Origin: Rutstroemia sp. NJR-2017a BVV2
Taxonomy: Eukaryota > Ascomycota > Leotiomycetes > Helotiales > Rutstroemiaceae
Length of the DNA stretch: 64,000 nucleotides
Reading direction: 5' to 3'
Assembly: GCA_002946415.1 (NCBI GenBank)
Contig: NJPS01000010.1
Span: 1,302,001 to 1,366,000, forward strand
The number at the start of each line of letters is the position of its first letter. Within the stretch, counting starts at the first letter, position 1. Of this stretch, positions 10,095 through 19,934 are shown piece after piece. A program made the position numbers and the translations under genes. The notes beneath the pieces are model-generated. The model did no database searches, was not told the DNA's origin, and saw nothing but the letters and a program-made list of their open reading frames with translations.

Positions 10095-11736
10095 ATGAGG
10101 AGTACCGTAGAGCTCGATAATCTGGATGTCAAGGGAAAGAGGACACTTGTGGTAGTCACGGCGATCTTGATGATCGTTCTGTCGCATGTGTCTTACGTGT
10201 TGAGGTTAATGGCAAAGCGCCAGACCGTGGCCAGAATACAAGCTGAGGACTGGCTGATGGGACTTGCGCTTCTCTTCAGCTATGGTAGTTTGGTATGCCA
10301 ATTCTATGGTACGAATTCCAGCACACCTCTCCATTAAGTAACTGCTCGACTAAAATAACAAACAGGCTTACGTGTCGGGCTGGGAGAGCATCAAGTCAAT
10401 GTTTCCAAGGAAAACGAAAAACGCCTAAGTCTTGTTTGTAGAAATACTCACCTCTCTCAGCCCCAGCTAACACGCAGCCAAGTCCATCTGGTTGATCCAG
10501 AGATTCCAGCCCTTCTGTCTTTTGTGTTTAAAATCCTCCATCATTCTTCTCTATGTCCGTTTATTCCCTACCGACACATTCAGGCGCTTTGCGTGGGGAA
10601 TTTGGGTATACACAATGCTATGGACGATTGGGGCTTTAGGCGCAAGCACGTTCGAGTGCACACCCGTCTCGTATTTCTGGAATAAGGATCAAGAAGGCCA
10701 TTGTGTTCCCAATGCTTTGAGAACTGTGTCGTTCACCAATGGCTTTTTAAGTTTTATTGGAGATTGCGTGATTCTATGTATGCCTCTACCTATGATATGG
10801 AATTTGCGCATGAATAGGAGGAAGAAGTTTGCTTTGCTGGGCATTTTCGCAGTCGGAGTTTTGTAAGTCTCCTTCTACTTTAGTCAGGCTGCACTGGAAA
10901 CTCAGAGAGCTAACACAACTAACCTCTACAGCGTCATAATAACCAGCATAATTCGACTCATCGCACTCTTCTCCATCGACAGTCAAGACCTAAGCTGTAA
11001 GTCACCCCAATACAACCCTGCCCCTACCCAAATCACCATTTTATTCGCAACATCCAAAGCAACTAAGAAGAAAGGGGAGTAAGAAAAAGTTGGATATTTA
11101 CATCAATCTCCAACAATCAAATCACTTGATTATAGGAAAGCTTTAAGGCAAATATTTGAACTGATTCTGCTCTGAATTTCAACTTCTTTGTCTATGTTAC
11201 AAATAGGCAGGTTATTTCTGACTCGAAGAGCCACTAACGCAAACCCAGTCACCCAAGTCGAAGGCGGCGTATGGACCTACATGGAAGAAGGCATCGGCAT
11301 AACCTGCGGCAACCTCCCGCTCCTCCAACCGCTCTTCAAACACTACTTCAAAGGGCACGAGTCCCGCTCCCGCTCCCACCCCGAGCACAACCCCGCCAGC
11401 TACTACGTGCGCTCCAGCATCACCGCGAAATCGAGCACTCCCCCCAGCTCGAAGAACGCCCGGAAAAAGGCTGGATCATACACGCGCATGAGCGAAGAAT
11501 TGATTCTCGATAGTAAAGACGGCATTGAGATGCAACCCCCTTCGAGGCGAGCAAGTGAACAGGACAGGGAGAGGGACAGGGAGAGGATAGTCATCGTAGT
11601 GAAGACGGACGTGACGGTGAAGAAAGAGTTGAGTGATCAGCATCAACGGTTTATGCTGAAGAGGGACACGATCGATCCGTTACGGCGGCCGCCGGCGAAG
11701 GCGCATGTTGCGGCGGATGCGTCGTGGTTAGCGTAG
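10095..11736 (+). CDS. Pth11-like seven-helix membrane protein (fungal rhodopsin-fold domain, no CFEM)
   Basis: A fungal integral membrane protein of the Pth11-like, GPCR-related family. Exons: 10095-10308, 10366 to about 10437, 10478-10862, 10932-10996 and 11249-11736, giving about 407 aa. The donor of intron 2 is uncertain (10429 or 10438; both keep frame). Family features: EDWLMGLALLF, GLGEHQV, SSIILLYVRLF, FECTPVSYFWNKDQEGHC, FIGDCVILCMPLPMIWNL and VWTYMEEGIGITCGNLP before the long polar tail. The tail (about 140 residues) is Arg/Lys/Ser-rich and carries an RDRER repeat. The last intron is 252 bp, much longer than usual here. There is no signal peptide or CFEM domain, unlike the relative at 57-59 kb. 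The ligand is unknown. Confidence 0.8.
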
Positions 11737-11803
11737 TGATAGGAATTTATGGCGTATTGGGATATACCATGCGGTGTTTTGGGGGAAAGGGAGGTATCGT
11801 ATC

Positions 11804-11960
11804 TCTCCGGTTCCGAAATAACAGGTCGACAATATTACCCAAAAGATATTTGGACAATGAAAACATTATTATATCTTGGAGTGTTTAGAATATTTGTCTG
11901 ATCCTAGTAACCAGCTGCAATATATTGTCCTAAATCGGCCTGTCTTTTCTACGCCGAAGA
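11804..11960. mobile_element. MITE-like inverted-repeat element, copy B
   Basis: A shorter relative (157 bp) of the element at 7301-7535. The strongest match is the right half, where the AGTAA-CAGCT-CAATATA-TGTCC-AAATCGGCCTGT blocks and CCGAAGAGG are shared. The left end, CTCTCCGGTTCCGAAATAACAGG, pairs imperfectly with the right end read in reverse, CTCTTCGGCGTAGAAAAGACAGG. The middle is about 75 bp shorter than copy A. I could not see a clear target duplication, which suits an older copy. It lies between the 3' ends of the receptor and amidase genes. Confidence 0.62.
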
Positions 11961-12020
11961 GGGTAAATCAACATCTCCCCGCCTTCCCTACACCTTCCAT
12001 CCAACCTCCTCTTCCAACCG

Positions 12021-13967
12021 CTACACGCAATTAACAAACGGCAACCCCGTCTCATCCTGAATGATTTCCAACGCCTGAATAACCTTCTCATCCTCATATC
12101 TATCTCCAGTCAGCCGCGCACATCCATTCCAAGAAACATCAAACCTACCGTTGTCCCACCAACTGCAGACTAATCGGCGCATCCTTATACCCCTCCGCTC
12201 CATACTGTTCCCACAAATCCCAATTATACTTATCCTTCTCATTCCTCGGAGTATACTTCTCCCCACCACCATCTTTTTCAACATCAACCTGATCAACCGG
12301 GAACACCAACGCTGGATAATCTAGCAGGTTCCATTGCGCGGTGTACCCCCACCACTTACTAGTATCTAGCTTTGGCGCAACACCTGGGCCTACTGGACAT
12401 AATATCACATCTACCATTCCTTGAGGCTCGCCATGAGGGCCTTTCGAGGTTGCGGTCTCGTTCCAGAGTTTTGCGTACTCGGCTCGGTAGATGTCCCGTC
12501 TTACATGAGATTCCCACAGGGAGTGGATAGTATGTGATTGCACGTGCGGGTTGTTGGTGATTATGTGCTCGGACATAGGTCTCAATGGCTCTGAAGATTC
12601 TTTAATAGCTTCGAGTTCCTGCGCTGCGCCGTCGGAGAAATATAAATTTGCCTAATGTCTGCGTCAGCGAGAGGAGATCTGAAAGGGAAATACGGTTAAT
12701 ATACGGCGAGATCCCACGCGAGATCATGCTTATATGGCTTCCAGTCTACCAATTCAATGTTGCTTTTATCTTTCAGTTTCTCGACAACTTGTTTCAGTGC
12801 TCTTGTTACAGGAGGATGAGGCTTTACAACTCCATCGTCCCAGAGAATCGCAACTTTGAGCTTCTTTCCAGGGAATGCATCTTCCTCTTTCCATGGGAAT
12901 GGTAAGAGCGATGGCTCCTTGAACCAAGGTTTCGCATCTATTAGAGTCTTTATAAATAGTTTGCAGCCTTTCAAACTCGTCGATAGAGGCCCAATAGTGG
13001 GAATGATATGCTCTGCTCCTGCCATAGTAGCGGTCCAACCTCCCACTGGAAGTCGATGGGTTGTCGGTTTCATCCCATATACACCTTACTCGGGTCAGCA
13101 ATTGGGATCCAAAGCATAGAGGGTAAAAGTACCATTGTTCGCCGCTGGAGATCGAATGGAACCTCCAATATCTGTGCCAATCCCCAAACAAGAGCCTCGA
13201 AAGCCAACTAAGGCGCCCTCTCCTCCTGAAGAGCCTCCAGCAGTTAGAGTAGTGTTGAAAGGATTCACGGTGACCCTATCCAATTTATTAGCTTGAATAA
13301 CAAAACACATGCATAAACTCTACCCATATAAGTTACTGCTTGTCTCCAAGTGCATCAGAGTTTGTGGTTGAGTGGTCCTAGCATATATGACAGCACCCGC
13401 ATCTACCAGTATTTGCACAATATGCGCATCCTCCGGCGATACTCTACCAACCCATGCAACGAAACCTGCATTATGATCCAGGCCCTTGAGTCCAATGTGT
13501 TCCTTTACACTTATTGGTATCCCATGGAGTGGTCCAAACGGCATGCCATTCTTCTTCATATACTCGTCCAAAAACTGCGCGCGAGATAGGGTTCGTTCAG
13601 GAAGGAGTTCAGTGATGCAATTGGTCTGAGAACGGGTTAGTATTAACATGACAAACTGGGCAGACGTTCTACATGCCGCTTTCTGTGCTAGAGCAGCTCT
13701 TCTCAGGAAAGCATTTGCGACCTGAACTGCACTCAGGTCTCCCTTTGTGAGCTCGGCTAGAAGTTCTTCTGGGGTGCTTTCTGTTAGATGGATCTCTTCT
13801 TCGGTGAGTATCTGCCTCGCGAGTGAGAGCGTGTTCAGCGGAATCTCCGTGATCTCCGGAATATTGGGTTTGACAGCTGCAATGGTTTCATCGCGATGTC
13901 TCTGCCTGTCTTTGGCAACTTCTTGCCAAGAAGCTCCGTTTGCGATTGTCACTGTGGCTGGTGCCAT
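12021..13967 (-). CDS. Amidase, acetamidase (AmdS-like) type
   Basis: An amidase-signature hydrolase cleaving carboxamides to acid and ammonia. Exons: 13677-13967, 13324-13625, 13133-13275, 12705-13084, 12149-12651 and 12021-12099, giving 565 aa, the usual family length. The Ser-Ser-Lys triad is intact: Lys138 in SVKEHIG, Ser213 in GGSSGGE and Ser237 in [12 protein letters not shown], with the normal 24-residue gap between the serines. The C-terminal part has PGVAPKL and [14 protein letters not shown]. The first intron (13626-13676, 51 bp) must use a GC donor (GCATGT) to give the family-like join AQKA-TNCITE. It has an internal CTAAC and is in frame, so unspliced message would add 17 residues. 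The nearest neighbours do not define a pathway. Confidence 0.88.
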
Positions 13968-14662
13968 GCTTAGAATTTGGGGGATACAGTATAGAGACAG
14001 ATGAAAGGAGTGAAATGGGGCACCTTTCCGGCTATTGGAAAAGGAAGAAGATGAGTAAATGAAGCACGAAATCCTTGATTCGGAAGCTGTAGGATGTACA
14101 CTTGTACTCCAACGTAACTTTACCTTATACCCGTTCGAGTAGTTGCAGATAGCATCAAGGTGGGGATGATAAAGACAGAGACAGTTCATATGATTGCTCA
14201 TGTCCTTATCGTAGTAACAATAACAGGTCCGGCAGAGATAGGCAATGGACTGCGGGGAGACAGACCCTCTAAATAGCGGGGGAACGGAACTCAACTGTCG
14301 AATGCGCGACACCCAAAGTGGAAAGTCCTTGCGGTGCGCCATCTCAGCCATCTCAGCCATCTCAGCCATTCCGTGAGTGCCGACCCAGGTCCAAAAATGC
14401 AATGATGAACTGCTAGGAATGCGATCAAGGGAATATATACTTCATTTTCGTTGCAGAGTATAAACTTCTGTAATTGTTGTATTTGGCAAGAAACAATCAT
14501 TTTGTTCTCCCGTCAATTTCCCCCTTCTAGCCAACGCGCAAAGCGCCGTTGAGATCCCTCCCTTCCCAAACTCCCAACTCCCAACTCCAAGCACCAATTC
14601 CAACAAGCGGGTATAAATTCACCATCCCAAGCCCCCCCAAACGCAAATCCAAACGTCCTCCC
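13968..14662. other. Intergenic region with a short 9-bp tandem repeat
   Basis: This is upstream sequence of the amidase and 3' sequence of the PY-motif protein, both on the minus strand. CATCTCAGC repeats just over three times at 14340-14369. No gene was recognised. Confidence 0.5.
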
Positions 14663-15211
14663 TCACCAAGGCTTTCCCCAATTGAAGGCAAAGCCCGCAG
14701 CGACAATTGTCAATGTGATCAACAGCATACTCACAAGCCACTTGCAGATGTCCTCGGCATGATTGGCATCCCAATCTATTTCCTGTTGCAGTCTCTCTAT
14801 CTCCGTCTGCGTTTCCACATATAACATTTCGTACGACGGGGGCGGAGGTTGGTCTGGGTCGATGGTAACAACGAAAGGTTCGTCTCGGTATGGTTCTTGC
14901 GGCACGAGGGGTATGTCTTCCTGCGAGCTTTGGCCTGCCGATAATTCGTATTCTGGAGGCCGCATCTGAGCGAGTCGGCGGACTCTCGCAGCGAGGTAAT
15001 CGTGCATAGGTTCGTATTGCGGAGGTTGGCCGAGGTCGCTCGGGTTTGCTTCATTGCCTCCTGTCACCTCCTCCCTATTCTCCTCCAGTTCGTCGTCTGC
15101 GGGATCGTCATGATATGGCGCGAGAGGCACTATGTCTTCTTGAGGTAAAGGCGGTAAGGATTGTGTGAGTCGTGCGCGTGGGATGGAGGTCGATCGATGA
15201 TGATTGGGCAT
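14663..15211 (-). CDS. Tail-anchored membrane protein with three PPxY motifs
   Basis: A single-exon frame of 182 aa with start context AAGATGCCC. The protein is acidic and proline-rich and ends in one hydrophobic helix, WLVSMLLITLTIVAAGFAF, near residues 158-176, so it is probably a tail-anchored protein facing the cytosol. It carries PPQY, PPEY and PPSY at about residues 64, 85 and 127, which are canonical ligands of the WW domains of Nedd4/Rsp5 ubiquitin ligases. A short coiled-coil-like stretch, TQTEIERLQQEID, precedes the helix. This layout recalls yeast membrane Rsp5 adaptors such as Bsd2 or Tre1, but I see no sequence family match. The adaptor role is inference. It is divergent from the gene at 16152. 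Confidence 0.65.
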   Translation of the reverse strand: MPNHHRSTSIPRARLTQSLPPLPQEDIVPLAPYHDDPADDELEENREEVTGGNEANPSDLGQPPQYEPMHDYLAARVRRLAQMRPPEYELSAGQSSQEDIPLVPQEPYRDEPFVVTIDPDQPPPPSYEMLYVETQTEIERLQQEIDWDANHAEDICKWLVSMLLITLTIVAAGFAFNWGKPW

Positions 15212-16151
15212 CTTGTGTGTCGGCCAGCTTCATGTATGCTAGAGACCAAAAACACCCTAAATAATCGGACTCGAATGGCAGAGGTTGTCACCACGTCTAA
15301 AGGGTATCAGATTTCATCAATCAGAACTGGCAGTTATGACAGTACAACAACACAGTAACCTTTGAGTAGAGCAGCAGTTGAATCAAACATTGCTGGGCAT
15401 AATTTAGAAAGGCATGGCAGCCTGTTATGTCCTTGCTACGCCGCAGTCTTCACGTTGAATTGCGGCTGTGAAAGCGGAGCAGGAGTCAGACACGGCCCGC
15501 CAAGGTTCCAGGGCAGACATGGCAGACATGAACGAAATCTATGCTCTGACACAAGGCATTTTGATACGCCGGCTGCGCTCCATCAAGCGTTTCAAATGGC
15601 CTTTGTCGGCTGTACAACTGTACTCTTACACGCTGTATCATGCATTGTACTCGTGTATGGAATCCCGTTTCGTCCAGTAATGTAATCAATGTCATAAATC
15701 CTTACTTTACCGGACGTCGCTTCCACCGCAACCGCTGGTTGGCTTTCTCTATTCTCATACTTTCTTCGCTGGGCATTTGTGCAATGACAATTCCGATCCC
15801 AACATCGCGGAATGGATCACTCAATTTTCGAATATGGGGACCCTAAGCCAGGTACAAAATGCTGTGAACAACAGTTCTGCTCCTTTGAAATGGGCCGAGA
15901 GGACAATCTGCACCTTTGAAATGGGCCGAAAGGACAATCTGCGCCTTTGAAATGGGCCGAGAGGACAATCTGCGCCTTTGAAAAATGGCCCCAGAAAACA
16001 AAGAAGCATAAGACCGATTGTATCCAGCAAGGACCTCAAAGAATATCCAGGTGCTAAACAACGACGATTCTAAGTCTAGATAAAAAGGTCAAGCGACCAT
16101 TCAAATCATTCAAATCATCCTGCATCGTTCATCCCAATTCCCCTCAACAAA
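15212..16151. other. Divergent promoter region with minisatellite
   Basis: This separates the two membrane-protein genes. It contains a 31-bp minisatellite at 15882-15990. Open frames crossing the repeat in two registers simply translate the repeat and are not taken as genes. CATTCAAAT-type repeats lie just before the start at 16152. Confidence 0.5.
15882..15990. repeat. 31-bp minisatellite, about 3.5 units
   Basis: Units begin at 15882, 15913, 15944 and 15975, each starting CCTTTGAAATGGGCC and ending GGACAATCTGCR. The units differ by only one or two bases, so the array is young. The last unit is cut after 16 bp and has two extra A residues. Confidence 0.9.
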
Positions 16152-16754
16152 ATGTCTCCCCCATCCTCCGACTCCTCTCAAAGACCGATAACCAAAGAAG
16201 AAGTCCTCCATAGCGGCGAGGGAATCTTCTTCCTCTTCTTCCTCGGGATGCTCATTACAGCCGTATTAATATGGCTATCCTACAAGCTCCGCAAACTCCC
16301 CGCGGCCCTCTTTGCATGTGTCCGCAGGAAGCTGTCGAACATTCTCGCATGGCCTCGCGCTCAGCTGGTCAAGTTACGTGCCCAGCGTAACAGACCTCAG
16401 CGCGAAGACGGAGACATCGAGACACAATCAGAGGGCGAAGGGATTGAACTAACAAACTACGCAGCACCAACGCCGCGCCCTTCAACATCAAGCCCAAGCT
16501 ACCATTCACAAGGGCCAGATCCGTTCTTGAACAGAGGGACCTTCATGGCAATGCAGGATCAAAAGGGGTCTTCAAATGAAGCTTCTTCTTCGGGAGTAAA
16601 TCCGGAAGTTCCAAATCCGTATACTAATCCGAATTTCACGAGAGCTGTGGAAGAGAGCGGAGGTCTCCCCTCTTACTCAAGCGTAGCTGCTCCATCTGGC
16701 TCGGAAATTGCGTATCCGGAAATTGCATATTTTAATCGACGAGCTCTTGGGTGA
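16152..16754 (+). CDS. Single-span membrane protein with LPxY motif, hypothetical
   Basis: A single-exon frame of 200 aa starting in a favourable context (CAAAATGTC). A polar N-terminus of about 24 residues precedes one hydrophobic helix, IFFLFFLGMLITAVLIWLSY. A basic stretch follows (VRRKL, RAQRNR), so the N-terminus should face outward or into the lumen. The rest is a Ser/Pro-rich tail with PNPYTNPNF and LPSYSSV. LPxY is a known non-canonical WW-domain ligand. The protein has the same general build (one helix plus a disordered PY-type tail) as its divergent neighbour at 14663-15211, but I see no clear homology. The function is unknown. Confidence 0.6.
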   Translation: MSPPSSDSSQRPITKEEVLHSGEGIFFLFFLGMLITAVLIWLSYKLRKLPAALFACVRRKLSNILAWPRAQLVKLRAQRNRPQREDGDIETQSEGEGIELTNYAAPTPRPSTSSPSYHSQGPDPFLNRGTFMAMQDQKGSSNEASSSGVNPEVPNPYTNPNFTRAVEESGGLPSYSSVAAPSGSEIAYPEIAYFNRRALG

Positions 16755-19700
16755 ATTGTTCTTAGGAGACAGGAATCGTCGGATTCAATGTTGGTTAGGT
16801 AAGTCTTCTAGGTCTTCTAAAAGGTGAGAGCTTTTCCATCCTTTAATGCTATTGCTGTCATCCAGTGTGTTTTCGTCGATGTTTCCTAGCTAGCAAGCAA
16901 ATCTCATTATTTATTAACTACTTTTTTCTTTTTATCCGATGCAGGTGATGTGATTTTTTCTTTCTGCATGATGGTGAGTTGTGGATGTGATGTATGTATA
17001 TCCATGATCGTTCCGGACTTTGGTCTTTATATTCCCGACCTCAAAGCTGAAGAAGGATAAAGATGTGAGTTAGAAGTGAGGGAAATCTCTTTCTTTCAAT
17101 ACAAGTGAGCATATACAACGACCGGGAAAGTTCCCAAAGGTGCGTCTCTCACGAGCGTTTCTTCGATCGACGGGGAGCCATACCTTCATCGCCGAGGTTC
17201 TATATATTAAAGACACAGATAGATTCAATAGGTACGCAGAGAATTCAAGGCAGCAGATCTCAAAGAATCGGAACCTACTCACATGGCCGTTCCAATTATC
17301 AACTTCATTGGTTTCCCACCTATCTAATATCCTCATACTATTTCCATATATATACATCGTTAGCCTTTGATTCGTCAATATCGTCACCACTTCTATTTCA
17401 TGCATTCCAAGTATAAATTATCTTATTCTTGTATTCATCGTCAGTTTCTACGAGTTGAAATTAACAGATTAATCTCCCATTTCCCCCAACTTGTATTATA
17501 TATATGCAGACTAGTTCTTATAAAACACCAGATAGCCCACCTATAGCGCCGACTCTTTCATATCAGGGAACTCATATAATCCACTCAGCACTCCATCGAA
17601 CGCCTATCTCCCTAATCACTATCATACCCTATTGTATACTCGTCTTCCCACCTACTAATATACTCCTCTCTCCATTCCTTAATATATCTCCCCTTCTCTT
17701 TCATCTATGCTCTATCCTCAATTATATCCTCCCTATCCTCCTCATCAGTATCAAACTATACCTCCGTTACCAAATATCTATACCACTTGTTGCGGCCTTC
17801 ATCCGCTGCTTCGTGGTATAGTGGAGGATATAGCTGAATAAGAGGAGATGACAGATAGTGATCAGGGTGGCGAGGAGGAGGAAGAGGTACGGGTGGGTAG
17901 AGGTAAGGGGAAGGAGGGAGAGATAGAAGGAGAGGGAGAAGATGGTGAAGGGGAGGGTGAGGGTGAGAGTGAGGGTGAGGGTTGGGGTGGGAGTGGGAGT
18001 AGGGGAGGGTGTTGGACTAGTTTTGGGATGGTATGTTGGTGATAGGGATGGAGGTTGTTTAGTTATATGTTGGTAGACAGAGAGGATTATTCAACTTTAA
18101 ACAAGGAAAGGGAATCTGAGTGGCTGGGAGGTAGTTCTTTGTTGTGGGCAAATATCTTGATAAGAAAAGAAAGCCATTGTTTCGAGGAGGACTACCGTTT
18201 AAAAGGCGCTTGGGGGAGGATGTTGGGATGTTTTGGATAGTCGTGCAGTCACGTACGAGGAGGTGCAATGATAGGTTATTCTGATGGTAGGAAAGCTCAC
18301 GCGATACCATGAGTCTTTGTGGCTATTTAAATATGAAATTCTACCTTAAGACTGGAAACTCAAAAACCGAATCTCCAACGAAAGGCACTTCCGAATTATC
18401 CAAGCAGAGTCTTTGCTGAAACGCCAACTTGGCGTAATGGTTGGATTGGTGATTGCGGGAGGCTCCTGTTTGCCTTGGTGATTAAATCGAGGGAAATAAA
18501 CATGTATTTGGCGGAGCCTGAGATCTAGCTGATACTTAAACATGAAAACGAAGACCCAGAAAGTCGAAGCATTCTTTCTAGAAAGATAGATAGATCTGTG
18601 CAGGATCCATAGCTCCACAGCTTCACTGTTTTCGTGGCAGGTTCCTGAAAACAAATGACCTCAATAGAAACACTAGTCTCCACATGTCTTAATGAGACGC
18701 TGCATTAAGTCCCAAGCCATGCTTTTGGAAGGAATTATGGCGATTTCCGATCGTGTCCTGCGTCGGCAAGATGCAGATACCAATCGACGGAAAGCTTCTA
18801 GGCGACAAACACGTACGACCGTCTCCCCACTATTGAAGCTAGCTCATGCTCTGCTATCTGCAAGGAGAATTGCATGTATCGTCCAAGACACGCAGCCGTG
18901 TTGACATATGCTTGTTAATCATCTTTTGCAACTGTTGACCCGGTGTCTATGTCATACACTCCCAACATGAAACGGCCTTTCCGAACGCTGGAGAGAGAAT
19001 GCAGGATATCGCACTGCCGGTAGGAAGCGCAGAGCCGGTGGCAAGAAGCTTCTGCGTATTCTATTGGCATACGGAGTATGGCAGATACAACCTCGCTGTC
19101 AATATCCATCAAAAGGAAAAGATTGACCGAATTCGTGGCAGCAAGGCATCTCCATGATAGGCCTCGGCAGCGTTCAGTGTTGGAGAAGAAAGAGAGCAAT
19201 ATAGTTTTGTAGATCCACGAGTGTCAGATCACCAACCACATGCTTGACAGCGTGAATATGTAAGTGTCCGCCCCATGAAGCTAAACGTGTCTCCACTTCT
19301 GCCCCTCTTCACCTGCCATTTGCCTGTCATTTGGGCATGTCTGGTCGACCTGTGAAGCATTGCATGGTAGCCCTACTGTCGCTCCTCTGCAACACGTGCC
19401 TTTGTCTCTTTGCTGTCCACAGAAATGGTGTTTAGTTTCCCGTACGTTGAATGGGATGGCGGTGATAGAAATTCAGAAGTAGATGGAAGATCCGGTGGAG
19501 CTTTCTTGAAGTGGCTTCGATTGGTATTATCAGGCCTATAAGCTAGGCCTTACAGTGAGGCTGAGAGGTTGGATTGTGGGGAAAGGGAACTGCCTGGACA
19601 ACAGCAATTGAGTAACCATCTTGTCATCTCAAAGAAAAATTACAGCCATTACGAATTCATAATTCACGCGGCACAGAAGCAAATGTGCTTACCGTCAATT

Positions 19701-19934
19701 ATCCTATTTAAACACTCGAAGCTATGAATTATGCGGAATAATAGTATCGAGAAGATATTCAGACCGCCGGAAGCTCCAGCTTGATCAGTCCATTATTTAC
19801 CATGTCACTCGTCCCATATTCATCAAGAGAAAGTCGTGAGATTGTACTGTAGGTACTCTTGCCCCGTCTTCGAGGCCCTTTGAGAGAGCTCTTCGAGCTG
19901 CTTGGGGCCCTCTTACTGTCTGCGAATACTCTGA
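16755..19934. other. Three-kilobase region without a convincing gene
   Basis: AT-rich to 17830, then a polypurine tract, then mixed sequence. Frames such as 17504-17821 (+) and 18346-18654 (-) show no motif, start context or plausible splicing. CTATACCAC and GTGGTATAG form a perfect 9-bp inverted pair around 17783-17821, with a pyrimidine-rich arm on the left and a purine-rich arm on the right. Gene-poor DNA is the simplest reading. Confidence 0.5.
17867..18017 (+). repeat. G-rich polypurine tract
   Basis: About 150 bp consisting almost only of G and A on the plus strand, with repeated GGGTGAGGGTGAG and GGGAGG blocks. Several closely spaced G-triplets could form G-quadruplexes. Frames through it encode only Glu/Gly repeats and I do not accept them as genes. 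Confidence 0.75.

Noticed and set aside
11997..12020. Copies of the MITE-like element elsewhere, based on CCGAAGAGG words
   Set aside because: Other occurrences (for example 6057-6065 in the Ser/Thr-rich gene) lie in coding sequence and lack the adjoining repeat.
15821..16061. Two overlapping minus-strand frames with repeated peptides
   Set aside because: Both read the 31-bp minisatellite in different registers; a period not divisible by three argues against coding.
17504..17821. 105-codon hydrophobic frame on the plus strand
   Set aside because: Ile/Leu/Pro/Ser-rich translation of an AT- and pyrimidine-rich stretch; no start context and no family features.
17848..18042. Glu/Gly repeat frame
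   Set aside because: It only translates the G/A tract.
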